Assembly (NCBI GenBank): GCA_047495785.1
Contig: JBLDXI010000035.1
Span: 1-64,000, forward strand
DNA: 64,000 nucleotides
Direction: 5' to 3'
Origin: Lepidodermella squamata
Lineage: Eukaryota; Gastrotricha
Part shown: in pieces, positions 1 to 10,081 of the stretch
How the letters are laid out: each line of letters starts with the position of its first letter
Numbering within the stretch: the first letter of the stretch is position 1
Program-made: the position numbers and the translations under genes
Notes under the pieces: generated by a model
Databases searched by the model: none
What the model saw: the letters and a program-made list of their open reading frames with translations, nothing else
What the model was told of the DNA's origin: nothing

Positions 1-885
1 ACACATCTCGTGAGAGTCGAACGATATATTATTCATTATAATAGTTATTAATATTATTACAGCCTGTTTGCTTTGTTCAGTTTATGTCCGTGTGTATGTG
101 TGTAACCCATAATTCGCGTTTCGTACAGAGTGAACAGAAAACACTGGATGCGTGAATGTTGAATTTCAGACTTTTCTATATTTGGGATTCTTTTCTGGAG
201 AAATCGGCATTTGAATTTTCTGTGAAATTGAGGTCAAATGTTTAAAATTACGCAAAATTATTACCACTTTTTTATTTCGCGAAGAGTCTGAAATTCGATC
301 ATCCATCTCTCTCGCATGAGTCAACTTCTTGTTTTTATACGCGACTGGAATCGTTGTTTCTGTTTTTACACTGCCAAAGTTATAAACTCATCGGTTTTGG
401 TAAATCCCGCTATTCGATAGCCAGCAGCCATAGTCGCAACTTCGCACAATTATTACCCGATTCGTATATTTGTTGAGCCCCGTGAATTACGCGTGTAACA
501 TACAAGATATCTGTGAATAAATTTATTAACTATTAGGCTTTGTCATGTCGATATTTCGAGTAATTATAATGTCTGCCCATTACTATTCCGTGATTATAAG
601 TTGTCATTTACCCATGCAAAACAAGGCAACTGCATCGATTTGCCTTTGTTATCAATACCAAACTAGCAATGATTTCATCAACTACTTACGCACATACTTT
701 TTTTACTCTGATTGGTACGTAATTTAATCGGTTCAATTGTATCGTCTTGAGGACGTACCTTGATGCTTACTGCTTTCGCTAATTTTCCATCGGCTGGCAA
801 TAAATATTATGAAGCTTGCAAGATTACCCGCGTGATTTAGAGGGTTTTGAATATCACAGGTTCTTTCACATGTAGCCGAAAGCCC

Positions 886-914
886 GATTCCAGGTTCGAC
901 TCCTGGCAGCCTCG
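886..914 (+). pseudogene. tRNA-Arg 3' fragment (left arm)
   Basis: This is 29 nt matching the T arm and 3' acceptor strand of the tRNA-Arg(ACG) at 39189-39261. The 5' half is absent, so it cannot be a functional tRNA. The mirror copy is at 3871-3899. Confidence 0.85.
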
Positions 915-992
915 ATTTGTTTTTATGAGGTCACATTGACGACGCGTTCAAAGTATGTCAAATGCGGCATCGATGCGCATCGACGTATCACA

Positions 993-1065
993 GCCCGGTT
1001 AGCTCAGTCGGTAGAGCATGGGACTCTTAATCCCAGGGTCGTGGGTTCGAGCCCCACATCGGGCG
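993..1065 (+). tRNA. tRNA-Lys (CTT)
   Basis: Seven-base acceptor stem gcccggt/atcgggc, anticodon loop with CTT, and T loop GGTTCGAGCC. All cloverleaf arms pair. The same gene is at 3720-3792 and 35924-35996. Confidence 0.95.
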
Positions 1066-1156
1066 ATTCTTTTGCTCAAGTGTGAAATGTATCGACTATT
1101 TATAGTACTGATCATCGCGCGATTAAATGCCTTCACCAGCACGCATTGCATGTGGC

Positions 1157-1229
1157 GGTTCGGTGGTGTAGTGGTTATCACATCTGCCTAACACGCAGAA
1201 GGTCGCCGGTTCAATCCCGGCCCGAATCA
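1157..1229 (+). tRNA. tRNA-Val (AAC)
   Basis: Acceptor ggttcgg/ccgaatc pairs, the anticodon loop is ctAACac, and the T arm has ccggttcaatcccgg. Copies are at 3556-3628 and 36091-36163. Confidence 0.95.
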
Positions 1230-1327
1230 GCTGTAAGCTTTTTGGCTATACAAAAAGCTAGCTTTTAACTGTCAATAAATTCAAAAAAATTGAACCGCCT
1301 GCCACTGTCTCGAGTTCAATGTGACTC

Positions 1328-1399
1328 TGCCACGGCCTGGAGTCGAACCAGGGTCACCTCGGCCACAACGAGGAATACTAACCACTATACTACCGTGGC
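1328..1399 (-). tRNA. tRNA-His (GTG)
   Basis: Read on the minus strand, the anticodon loop is ttGTGgc and the acceptor stem gccacgg/ccgtggc is perfect. Copies are at 3385-3456 and 36262-36333. Confidence 0.95.
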
Positions 1400-1498
1400 T
1401 GATTTCGCGGTTAAGCACACAATTTGACAGCGGCCTATCAACGTCTATCTGGTCTTGTTAAAATTCAGGCAGCGCTGACAGATGGCTTACCTGGAGAA

Positions 1499-1581
1499 GA
1501 CGCGGGTGGCCGAGTGGTTAAGGCGATGGACTGCTAATCCATTGGGCTCTGCCCGCGAGGGTTCGAATCCCTTCTGCGTCG
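1499..1581 (+). tRNA. tRNA-Ser (GCT), one-base insertion
   Basis: Class II tRNA with a long variable arm and anticodon GCT. Compared with the mirror copy (3205-3285) and the truncated copy at 36436 it has an extra G between the acceptor stem and the D arm (gcgggtgg versus gcggtgg). The T stem and 7-nt T loop are normal. It is probably functional in reality if the extra G is a consensus error; as written, the 8-9 connector is one base too long. Confidence 0.8.
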
Positions 1582-1668
1582 TCATAAATTTTGCCTCGTT
1601 CAAAGCTGAGACGCTAGTTTTTCTGGCTTTGATGATGACAAAAATAATGTATTTTTTAAAAACGAATG

Positions 1669-1740
1669 CTCCTTGGCAGGGAATCGAACCCTGGTCTCCC
1701 GCGTGACAGGCGGGGATACTAACCACTATACTACCAAGGA
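1669..1740 (-). tRNA. tRNA-Asp (GTC)
   Basis: Minus-strand cloverleaf with acceptor tccttgg/ccaagga, anticodon GTC and a strong T arm. The mirror copy is at 3046-3117. It is missing from the broken array copy at 36-39 kb. Confidence 0.95.
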
Positions 1741-1830
1741 TTGCACGAATGTTGATGGTCTTCGAATAGCTTCTCACCCACTTCCACGCCAACAGAAGGC
1801 CATTCCGTCAAAAATGTGACTTGGCGCAGT

Positions 1831-1901
1831 TGCATCGGCCGGGAATCGAACCCGGGCCTCCCGCGTGGCAGGCGAGAATTCTACCACTGAACCACCGATG
1901 C
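1831..1901 (-). tRNA. tRNA-Gly (GCC)
   Basis: 71-nt minus-strand tRNA with acceptor gcatcgg/ccgatgc and anticodon GCC. Intact copies are also at 38704-38774 and 46015-46085; the mirror copy at 2886 lacks one base. Confidence 0.95.
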
Positions 1902-1993
1902 GCTGCTTGATGCCTAGCTCATGGGCGTCGTGTCGATGCGTTCACATCGTCATAATGGCGAACCCCAAATGCGGGCGAACGCCAAAAACTAAG

Positions 1994-2075
1994 CGTCGCC
2001 AGTAGGATTCGAACCTACGCGCGGAAACCGCATCTGATTTCGAGTCAGACCCCTTAACCACTCGGGCATAGCGAC
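1994..2075 (-). tRNA. tRNA-Ser (CGA)
   Basis: Class II tRNA with a long variable arm, anticodon CGA, and acceptor gtcgcta/tggcgac (two G-T or A-T pairs at the base). Other copies are at 2711, 38867 and 46186. Confidence 0.95.
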
Positions 2076-2221
2076 TGTTCTAAGGTACAAGGCAACGCCT
2101 TTGGATGCATATTACCGCAAGTTCGAGCAGTCGCGTATTTCAGACGAGCTTCTAACTCTGACAGGGATATCACTTGCCCAGTTTGCAAGCATCACCACGG
2201 GTTATGCTATTTTGTCCAGCA

Positions 2222-2294
2222 GCCGAGATAGCTCAGTTGGGAGAGCGTTAGACTGAAGATCTAAAGGTCCCTGGTTCGATCCCGGGTCTCGGCG
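2222..2294 (+). tRNA. tRNA-Phe (GAA)
   Basis: Acceptor gccgaga/tctcggc, anticodon GAA. Copies are at 2492-2564 and 46424-46496. Confidence 0.95.
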
Positions 2295-2350
2295 ACCTTC
2301 AACCTTTTTACTACTAGTCAAAACGTATAAACGCCAAAAATGTTACAACT

Positions 2351-2436
2351 CCCGCGATAGCTCAGCTGGTAGAGCGGAGGACTGTAGATGAAAGGCAGCA
2401 ATCCTTAGGTCGGTGGTTCAAGTCCGCCTCGCGGGA
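2351..2436 (+). tRNA. tRNA-Tyr (GTA) with 13-nt intron, palindrome centre
   Basis: The acceptor stem cccgcga/tcgcggg, D arm and T arm match the animal tRNA-Tyr consensus. The anticodon arm reads ggactgtaga, then a 13-nt insertion (tgaaaggcagcaa), then tccttaggtc. This is the usual place for the tRNA-Tyr intron, one base 3' of the anticodon. This gene is the only unique sequence between the palindrome arms: each arm runs exactly into its acceptor stem, so the body (2358-2428) forms the loop. A second intron-containing copy is at 46550-46635, with intron tgtaacgcagcaa. Confidence 0.95.
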
Positions 2437-2491
2437 GTTGTAACATTTTTGGCGTTTATACGTTTTGACTAGTAGTAAAAAGGTTGAAGGT

Positions 2492-2564
2492 CGCCGAGAC
2501 CCGGGATCGAACCAGGGACCTTTAGATCTTCAGTCTAACGCTCTCCCAACTGAGCTATCTCGGC
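2492..2564 (-). tRNA. tRNA-Phe (GAA), right arm
   Basis: Mirror copy of 2222-2294, identical by eye. Confidence 0.95.
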
Positions 2565-2710
2565 TGCTGGACAAAATAGCATAACCCGTGGTGATGCTTG
2601 CAAACTGGGCAAGTGATATCCCTGTCAGAGTTAGAAGCTCGTCTGAAATACGCGACTGCTCGAACTTGCGGTAATATGCATCCAAAGGCGTTGCCTTGTA
2701 CCTTAGAACA

Positions 2711-2792
2711 GTCGCTATGCCCGAGTGGTTAAGGGGTCTGACTCGAAATCAGATGCGGTTTCCGCGCGTAGGTTCGAATCCTACTGGCGACG
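2711..2792 (+). tRNA. tRNA-Ser (CGA), right arm
   Basis: Mirror copy of 1994-2075, identical by eye, with complete long variable arm. Confidence 0.95.
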
Positions 2793-2885
2793 CTTAGTTT
2801 TTGGCGTTCGCCCGCATTTGGGGTTCGCCATTATGACGATGTGAACGCATCGACACGACGCCCATGAGCTAGGCATCAAGCAGGC

Positions 2886-2955
2886 GCATCGGTGGTTCAG
2901 TGGTAGAATTCTCGCTGCCACGCGGGAGGCCCGGGTTCGATTCCCGGCCGATGCA
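2886..2955 (+). tRNA. tRNA-Gly (GCC), one-base deletion
   Basis: Mirror of 1831-1901, but the anticodon arm reads ctcgctgccac instead of ctcgcctgccac, so the stem or loop is one base short. All other copies in the window have the C. Either this copy is damaged or it is a consensus error in a C run. Confidence 0.8.
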
Positions 2956-3045
2956 ACTGCGCCAAGTCACATTTTTGACGGAATGGCCTTCTGTTGGCGT
3001 GGAAGTGGGTGAGAAGCTATTCGAAGACCATCAACATTCGTGCAA

Positions 3046-3117
3046 TCCTTGGTAGTATAGTGGTTAGTATCCCCGCCTGTCACGCGGGAGACCAGGGTTC
3101 GATTCCCTGCCAAGGAG
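3046..3117 (+). tRNA. tRNA-Asp (GTC), right arm
   Basis: Mirror copy of 1669-1740 with complete cloverleaf. Confidence 0.95.
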
Positions 3118-3204
3118 CATTCGTTTTTAAAAAATACATTATTTTTGTCATCATCAAAGCCAGAAAAACTAGCGTCTCAGCTTTGAACGAGGCAAAATTT
3201 ATGA

Positions 3205-3285
3205 CGACGCAGAAGGATTCGAACCCTCGCGGGCAGAGCCCAATGGATTAGCAGTCCATCGCCTTAACCACTCGGCCACCGCGTC
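3205..3285 (-). tRNA. tRNA-Ser (GCT), T-arm one base short
   Basis: Mirror of 1499-1581. It has the normal 8-9 connector but lacks one C in the T arm (aatccttctg versus aatcccttctg), which leaves a 6-nt T loop or a weakened stem. Each arm therefore carries a different single-base defect in this tRNA. Confidence 0.8.
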
Positions 3286-3384
3286 TTCTCCAGGTAAGCC
3301 ATCTGTCAGCGCTGCCTGAATTTTAACAAGACCAGATAGACGTTGATAGGCCGCTGTCAAATTGTGTGCTTAACCGCGAAATCA

Positions 3385-3456
3385 GCCACGGTAGTATAGT
3401 GGTTAGTATTCCTCGTTGTGGCCGAGGTGACCCTGGTTCGACTCCAGGCCGTGGCA
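3385..3456 (+). tRNA. tRNA-His (GTG), right arm
   Basis: Mirror copy of 1328-1399, complete. Confidence 0.95.
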
Positions 3457-3555
3457 GAGTCACATTGAACTCGAGACAGTGGCAGGCGGTTCAATTTTTT
3501 TTGAATTTATTGACAGTTAAAAGCTAGCTTTTTGTATAGCCAAAAAGCTTACAGC

Positions 3556-3628
3556 TGATTCGGGCCGGGATTGAACCGGCGACCTTCTGCGTGTTAGGCA
3601 GATGTGATAACCACTACACCACCGAACC
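3556..3628 (-). tRNA. tRNA-Val (AAC), right arm
   Basis: Mirror copy of 1157-1229, complete. Confidence 0.95.
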
Positions 3629-3719
3629 GCCACATGCAATGCGTGCTGGTGAAGGCATTTAATCGCGCGATGATCAGTACTATAAATAGTCGATACATTT
3701 CACACTTGAGCAAAAGAAT

Positions 3720-3792
3720 CGCCCGATGTGGGGCTCGAACCCACGACCCTGGGATTAAGAGTCCCATGCTCTACCGACTGAGCTAACCGGGC
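3720..3792 (-). tRNA. tRNA-Lys (CTT), right arm
   Basis: Mirror copy of 993-1065, complete. Confidence 0.95.
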
Positions 3793-3870
3793 TGTGATAC
3801 GTCGATGCGCATCGATGCCGCATTTGACATACTTTGAACGCGTCGTCAATGTGACCTCATAAAAACAAAT

Positions 3871-3899
3871 CGAGGCTGCCAGGAGTCGAACCTGGAATC
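3871..3899 (-). pseudogene. tRNA-Arg 3' fragment (right arm)
   Basis: Mirror of 886-914; only the T arm and 3' acceptor strand remain. Confidence 0.85.
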
Positions 3900-4777
3900 G
3901 GCTTTCGGCTACATGTGAAAGAACCTGTGATATTCAAAACCCTCTAAATCACGCGGGTAATCTTGCAAGCTTCATAATATTTATTGCCAGCCGATGGAAA
4001 ATTAGCGAAAGCAGTAAGCATCAAGGTACGTCCTCAAGACGATACAATTGAACCGATTAAATTACGTACCAATCAGAGTAAAAAAAGTATGTGCGTAAGT
4101 AGTTGATGAAATCATTGCTAGTTTGGTATTGATAACAAAGGCAAATCGATGCAGTTGCCTTGTTTTGCATGGGTAAATGACAACTTATAATCACGGAATA
4201 GTAATGGGCAGACATTATAATTACTCGAAATATCGACATGACAAAGCCTAATAGTTAATAAATTTATTCACAGATATCTTGTATGTTACACGCGTAATTC
4301 ACGGGGCTCAACAAATATACGAATCGGGTAATAATTGTGCGAAGTTGCGACTATGGCTGCTGGCTATCGAATAGCGGGATTTACCAAAACCGATGAGTTT
4401 ATAACTTTGGCAGTGTAAAAACAGAAACAACGATTCCAGTCGCGTATAAAAACAAGAAGTTGACTCATGCGAGAGAGATGGATGATCGAATTTCAGACTC
4501 TTCGCGAAATAAAAAAGTGGTAATAATTTTGCGTAATTTTAAACATTTGACCTCAATTTCACAGAAAATTCAAATGCCGATTTCTCCAGAAAAGAATCCC
4601 AAATATAGAAAAGTCTGAAATTCAACATTCACGCATCCAGTGTTTTCTGTTCACTCTGTACGAAACGCGAATTATGGGTTACACACATACACACGGACAT
4701 AAACTGAACAAAGCAAACAGGCTGTAATAATATTAATAACTATTATAATGAATAATATATCGTTCGGCTGTTGCGAA

Positions 4778-7700
4778 TCAACGCCTCGAGCCGGTGGCGG
4801 ACCGCGTCGCGTGCGCGATCAGCGTCGACGACAACTGAGGCGGCGGCATGGCGAAGCGCGAGGGCGCCGGCTTCTCGACGGCGGGCGCGACGGGCGCGGC
4901 GGCGAGGTGGCGCGTCGGCGCGATGAGGATCGAGTCGACGGCGAGCTCGGCCGTCGTCGTGTCCGAGTGGCCCGCCAGCACGCCGCTGTCCGGGTCGAGC
5001 GAGGCGTTGTGGAAGCGCAGCGGCGCCTCGCCGTGGTGCCCGACGATGAACGACTCGGGCAGCTTGTTGAAGTCCATCACAGAGGCGCTCGCGTCGAACT
5101 TCGACCCGAAGTCGTACCTGCCGGCGAAAATGAGAAAAAAATCTAAATTATGCGAAAATATGGGAATTTCTGCGATTGAAGCATTGTATTCAAAATCAAT
5201 TTCTAGGCTTTATTCTTGAATTTCCAGGCGGAAAACGGGGAAAAATTATGAATCGGAAAATGTCCGAGGTCAATGGACTGTCGTGTCACATTTCTGTTCT
5301 ACTCGAAAATTCCCGGTTAAAAAATGATCAAAATTAAACCCAAAATCATGTTAGATTTCTAATCTTTGGAACTAAAACGACGGCGCACTTCACATGCCAG
5401 CTAAAACATTTCATTGAAAACTAAAAAGATGTAGTTCCAGATGTAGTAAAATCAGAATATCTTCTAGCGGAAGCATATTTATAATCTTGACGCCAACGCA
5501 TAAGAAGTGCTACTTTAAAATCTCGACGGTGTTGCGCTTTGAAAGTGACGAATATTATACAAAATTATACTGGAAATGTGGGAGAATTTCAACGTAATTT
5601 TGAATTAACCGTGAAATACCAGAAAGAGAGGGCATTTTCAGGCGAATCAATTATTTGGTTCCACTTCCGGCCAAATTCAGTTGCAAATACCCATCACTGA
5701 AATTAGTTGACTTTTTACTGGGAACTCGGTAGGAAAAGCTACCAGTGGGCGTCCATTTTTTTAACCAAAAAAGAGCTATCCGATGAGCTCAATTCGATTG
5801 AATTTATATGTAGCAAATGAGACCTTATCGTTAATCACCTGCAAATTCCGAATTACAAAGCAAAACCAGGAAATCAATTTTATTTTGAGTGAAAATTGAT
5901 TCAGAAGTTTTTATACATACTACCCCAATGTCAAGAAGTAGCGTGATTTCTCTGATTTCATTTCACGGCTTGTATTAAGGGTTAACTCTATAGCATTTTC
6001 AAGTTCAAAGACGGCACAACTCACCCTTCAACATTTTGCTGCTGTTGCTGCTGTTGCGTCGCCTTTTTCTTGCCGTTCAGACTAGAAACACGTTTCGCGC
6101 CGCGCTTCGACGTATTCGCCGCGTTCTTGGCCGCCGCCAAATTCGACTTGGAGTCCTGCTTCGCCTTCACGCCGAGAACAGGCGCCTTGGACGCGGTTTT
6201 CGTCGCGCCGTTCGACGGAATCGCGCGCAGGTTCGTCAGCGACGGCGAACTGGCACCGAGTGGGGACGCGAACAGGCGCGGCGCGGGCGAAATCAGGTTC
6301 TGGCGCAGGTTGCGCGCCGACGCCGACGTGCCGATCGCCGGCTTGCGCGCGCTCTTCGCCGCACTCTCGGCCGGAATTGTCTCGAGACACCGCTTTTTCG
6401 CCGGAGACTGGTGACCGCTAACAGTTGCGACCGTGTGCTGAAGAAAAAACACAAAAACCAATGAATTGAATGAATGAAATGAATGAAGGCAATGTCAATA
6501 AAAAAGCCTTAAATTCTCAGAGAGCAAGCTTATTGTTATATGCCAGTCAAGCTGAAGTCGGTAATGATTAAATTATCAAAGTGACAATTTTAGCGAGAGA
6601 CGCTACGGAAAAAATACTATAAAAAAGGAAATTAGCTTTTGATGAATTTGTATGTTTTCCTATAATCAGATTTACAAAACGCGGAATTTGAGAATTTCAG
6701 GAAAATTAAAAAACTACAGGATACTTCTGAGACTATACTAATGTTAGTAAGTTGAAAAATGAATCAATCGACGTCGACTCAAGAAGCGATGTGATCCGGC
6801 TGAAATTCTCATTTTCTTGTTTCATCGACAAGTTTCCAGACATTTTTTAGTTGCGCATAGCACGGGAGGTTAGGTATATTAAAGCCATGCAAATTGCAGC
6901 CGTTTAATTGTCCAAGTTAGCGTTCGCATGCCTCTTTTATAACCCAAAGTGACGAATTGACAGATTCCTCCGGCGCTTCTTCAATAACGCGCGTCTCATT
7001 CAAACCACAAGCAATATTTCTCGGCCGCGATTGATACAAAAGTACATTCTTTCCATTGATAGATTGAAAAATGAACACCAAATCAGAGAAATTACATTTC
7101 CATTGGTTGAAAAAACCAATATCAACTTACGCCACTTGTGCGTTTGCGGTTAGTTTTCGGCAGCGACCCTATTGTCTGATCGTTTTCATCCGAATCGTGC
7201 ATCATGTTCAAATGGCGAGTCGAGGCTGCGAGCGGCGTGTGTTGCCGCACGGCTGACGTCGCTAGATTTGGCGTGCTGGCGCCGATTTTAGCCGCGCTCC
7301 TCAAATTTGACCTTCAACAAGTAATAATCTAGACAAATTATTTCACCTTCAATCAATTCATACTTTAGAGTGCTGTTTGTGACTGGAGTCATCAACCGAG
7401 AAGCTGAGGGTGTCACAGCAGGCCGTTGGCCGGGCTTTTTCGCCGTCGAGTGCATCGAAGTGCCCACCTGTTGGTTACTCTTCACCATATCCCGCTTCTT
7501 CTGCTTGTCATCCTCGTACTCCTTCTTCTTCTCGATGACAAATTCCTCCGCCGGCATGCCACACAGCAGGAAAACCTCGCCAGTTCGCGACAGGTAGTCC
7601 TGAGCCAGGGCGTACAACTCACGTTCGCGTTTCGGCAGCGCGATCGCAACTTCTTTCCGCTCTTTTTCCTCCTGCAACAACCCGCCGCCTCGATTCTTGT

Positions 7701-8930
7701 AACGATTCGGATCCGCCGCCTTCTCGTCCAAAATCTGCTGTTTCACCATCAAATCAACCCAGCAATCAGCCGCCGCGTAGATCGGCTCGTTTTTCGCTCG
7801 TTTCTCCTGCAGCGAAACGACAGCTTGATCCAACGTGGCCAGCAATTCATCGGTACAGTCCTGCGAAATCAAAATCTGCGTGAATTTGTGACGTTCCTGG
7901 TCACTCAGCCAGCAGCGGTCGAATGCCTCGTTCAACTCTTTGCGAGTTTGCTCGATAACCAATGGCAATTTTCGCAGTTTTTCAGCATTCAAAATCGCGA
8001 GATTATGTGTCAATTCGTCGATTAAACGAGCGCTGCATTTAGACTGGAATTTCGCGAGTGTCTTCTTAGCTAAATCTTGCTCTGATAAATTCAGCCGACG
8101 GCCGACGCTCGAGATTTCTTCGCGTAATCTCACGACCTCAGACTGCTTAGCAGTGTGTAGCTTCGCAACATCCGAGTGCCATGCGTTCAATTTCTGCATG
8201 TTTACCTCTGATAAGACGAAACAAGTCGGCGCGTCGTTGGCAACGACTGATTTCTGAAAATCCATTGCTTGAGATTCAAACGTTGCGGTGACAGTGACTT
8301 CGAGGTCTGAGAGTAGTTCTAGGAGCGCACTGCGAGTTTTCGCGAATTCTTTCTGTCGCTCAGTTAATAGCGTCCTTAGCCGGTGAATGTTTTTCTCGGC
8401 ATCGATAAACTGCTTGTCTTGAGGTGTTTCATCGACGTTTACGTGAGAAACTGGTACTTCACCCAACCTCACACATAATGGGTGCTCAATGTCGTAAAGC
8501 GTCTTCATTTTGTCAACTCTTTGTTGGCGCATCGCCTTTAGCTTTGTGGTAATTTCTTGGTAAGAATCCCACACGGCCATAAGCGGCTGGTTTTCACCAA
8601 TAGACGGCTTTTCAAGCGGAAGCCCCAAGTCTCGGCATAGTTTTTCAACCTCTGCTTTTGAGTCTGATATATCTTCCAATATTTCGTGCTTGCACTCATT
8701 TTCTTCCTGTAAATAGCAATATCTGTTAGAAATGAATGCGCGCCAAGTACGAGGAAACAAACCTTCAACATGTCATCGGCTAACTTGCCGAAAAAGTGAA
8801 GAACTTCAGATCGTCGAGCATCGACTACTTCAGTTCGATAGCCAATCTGCTGCCATAAACTTTCGAGATTTTCAACTTTGGGTCGAATAGCTTGGGATAT
8901 TTTATCAACAATAGTGGACATAATGGGCAT
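4778..8930 (-). CDS. PRC1/Ase1/MAP65 microtubule cross-linker (SPD-1-like)
   Basis: Cross-links antiparallel microtubules in the anaphase midzone and is needed for cytokinesis. Five exons: 8763-8930, 7364-8706, 7131-7311, 6025-6437, 4778-5117. Phases agree throughout and give 814 aa (human PRC1 is about 620 aa). The N-terminal half is a long charged coiled-coil-like rod for dimerisation. Around residue 394 comes the family hallmark NRGGGLLQEEKERK, followed by a lysine-rich helix: the spectrin-like microtubule-binding domain. The C-terminal 300 residues are Ser/Ala/Lys-rich and basic, with a Q7 run, as expected for the disordered regulatory tail. A second ATG at 8919-8921 (MSTIV) could be the real start. 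The stop is 12 bp from the palindrome. It is divergent from the PUF60 gene, with 1.15 kb between starts. Confidence 0.9.
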
Positions 8931-10081
8931 TAAATAAAGGGGATCTAAAATCGAAAAGCACTATTATGTAATATGCGCTAAAAAAAGTACCTATTCGTTA
9001 TTTGATGTGTATGGAAATCTGGCTAATAAAATTACTGCCGAGCCAGAGCTTTAATGCTTCTGGTTTCTACATCTACATAGCTAATCGCTAATCGCAGATA
9101 ATAGAAATACAATAATGAAAAGTTGGCATTCGGCGCTGGGCGCTGAGTCAGCAGGGCATGGTTCTTTTAGGTTTTGACTGTTGATTGCTGAAAATGAGCA
9201 AAACAGGGTAGCAAGTTAGATCGCTGAGTAGCGCCACGAAATGTTCGAAGATATGGAGGAGTGGCGCGGTAGGCAGCCCACGCTTTTCTTCGATGCCCAA
9301 AGAAAAATGCGATTGTGATTCAGAAAAATCACAGGTTGAACATAGTAAAACGCATAATCCTTTGCAGCTCAGCTGATAGCTGATGTAAGTCAAACTATTC
9401 TCAATTTTCACAGCTTTTATAATGAATAATGAGTAAGTTCTAGGAGCTAAGACCAGCGAGCAGCGAGATAGAGATGCAGCCATACTAGTTGCTACTAATC
9501 GCCAGGCAGCGCTAGTGCCAGTTACCAGTTACCTAGTACAACGCATAACGCATACCACACGACTACGCATAAGCCAAAGATTTTGATGGAAATATATGTT
9601 GAATTATCCCAACTCGGAAAATTCAAATTTCGCAAACATCGACCTTCACAAACTCAAATTAGTTTTTCCTCAATTTCTGATTTTTTTGTTTTAATTATTT
9701 TTTCAATGTCGATATGACAAATATTTATTCTAAAATAATTGACTCATAGTGGGTGTCTAAACCCACCGTTCGTTCGGATACTGAGAAATCTTTTCTTCGA
9801 CATTGATTTTGGGAAATCGTTGGTCCGAAATGTCTCGTCGTTCGTCGGACATGTCTTTTTCTTTTTTCTTCTGTCCTTTCGGTATCGGTATTTGTCTCTT
9901 CCTTAAATTCGGGTTTTAGAAAAAACTAAGAGCTCAGTCCAGAAAATGCTTTGGTCTTTTACTTGGGGCTGTGGTGTTTCTAATTTTAACTGCCAACAAA
10001 GAATAGTTTCAATCTAATACTTTGATTTGTCGTTTTCAGAACTTTTTGTTAAATTTCGAATTTTCGGCGGTGCTAGCTGCT
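8931..10081. promoter_or_regulatory. Divergent intergenic region PRC1 / PUF60
   Basis: No convincing coding sequence in 1.15 kb. It must hold the promoters of both divergent genes. A splice acceptor (gttttcag, ending about 10039) just upstream of the PUF60 ATG suggests a spliced or trans-spliced 5' untranslated leader. No TATA-type element stands out. Confidence 0.4.

Larger units (their letters stand above)
18..2357 (+). repeat. Left arm of tRNA palindrome
   Basis: Positions 18-2357 are the reverse complement of 2429-4766, apart from a handful of single-base indels (for example 7 versus 8 A near 1282, GG versus GGG near 1506, CC versus CCC near 1571, and two C/CC differences around 1882-1905). 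No other differences were noticed by eye. The outer 850 bp has no tRNA and contains AATAAA at 516-521; the inner part carries eight tRNA genes and one tRNA-Arg fragment. Bases 1-17 do not match the other side, so the arm really ends at 18. The outer sequence corresponds to what would be the PRC1 3' untranslated region in the other arm, but there is no PRC1 beside it here. I infer this is the derived copy. Confidence 0.97.
2429..4766 (-). repeat. Right arm of tRNA palindrome
   Basis: Inverted copy of 18-2357. It ends 12 bp from the PRC1 stop codon at 4778-4780, so its outer ~500 bp (with a minus-strand AATAAA at 4263-4268) is the likely PRC1 3' untranslated region. Read in reverse complement together with the central tRNA-Tyr it gives Gly(-), Ser(-), Phe(+), Tyr(-), the same order and orientation as the cluster at 46.0-46.6 kb. 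That points to this arm as the ancestral one. Confidence 0.97.

Noticed and set aside
4748-5219. Frames on the plus strand opposite the last PRC1 exon
   Set aside because: Arg-rich shadow frames with no homology features.
9148-9483. 111-codon minus-strand frame between PRC1 and PUF60
   Set aside because: No recognisable motif and no splice partner; sits in the promoter region.
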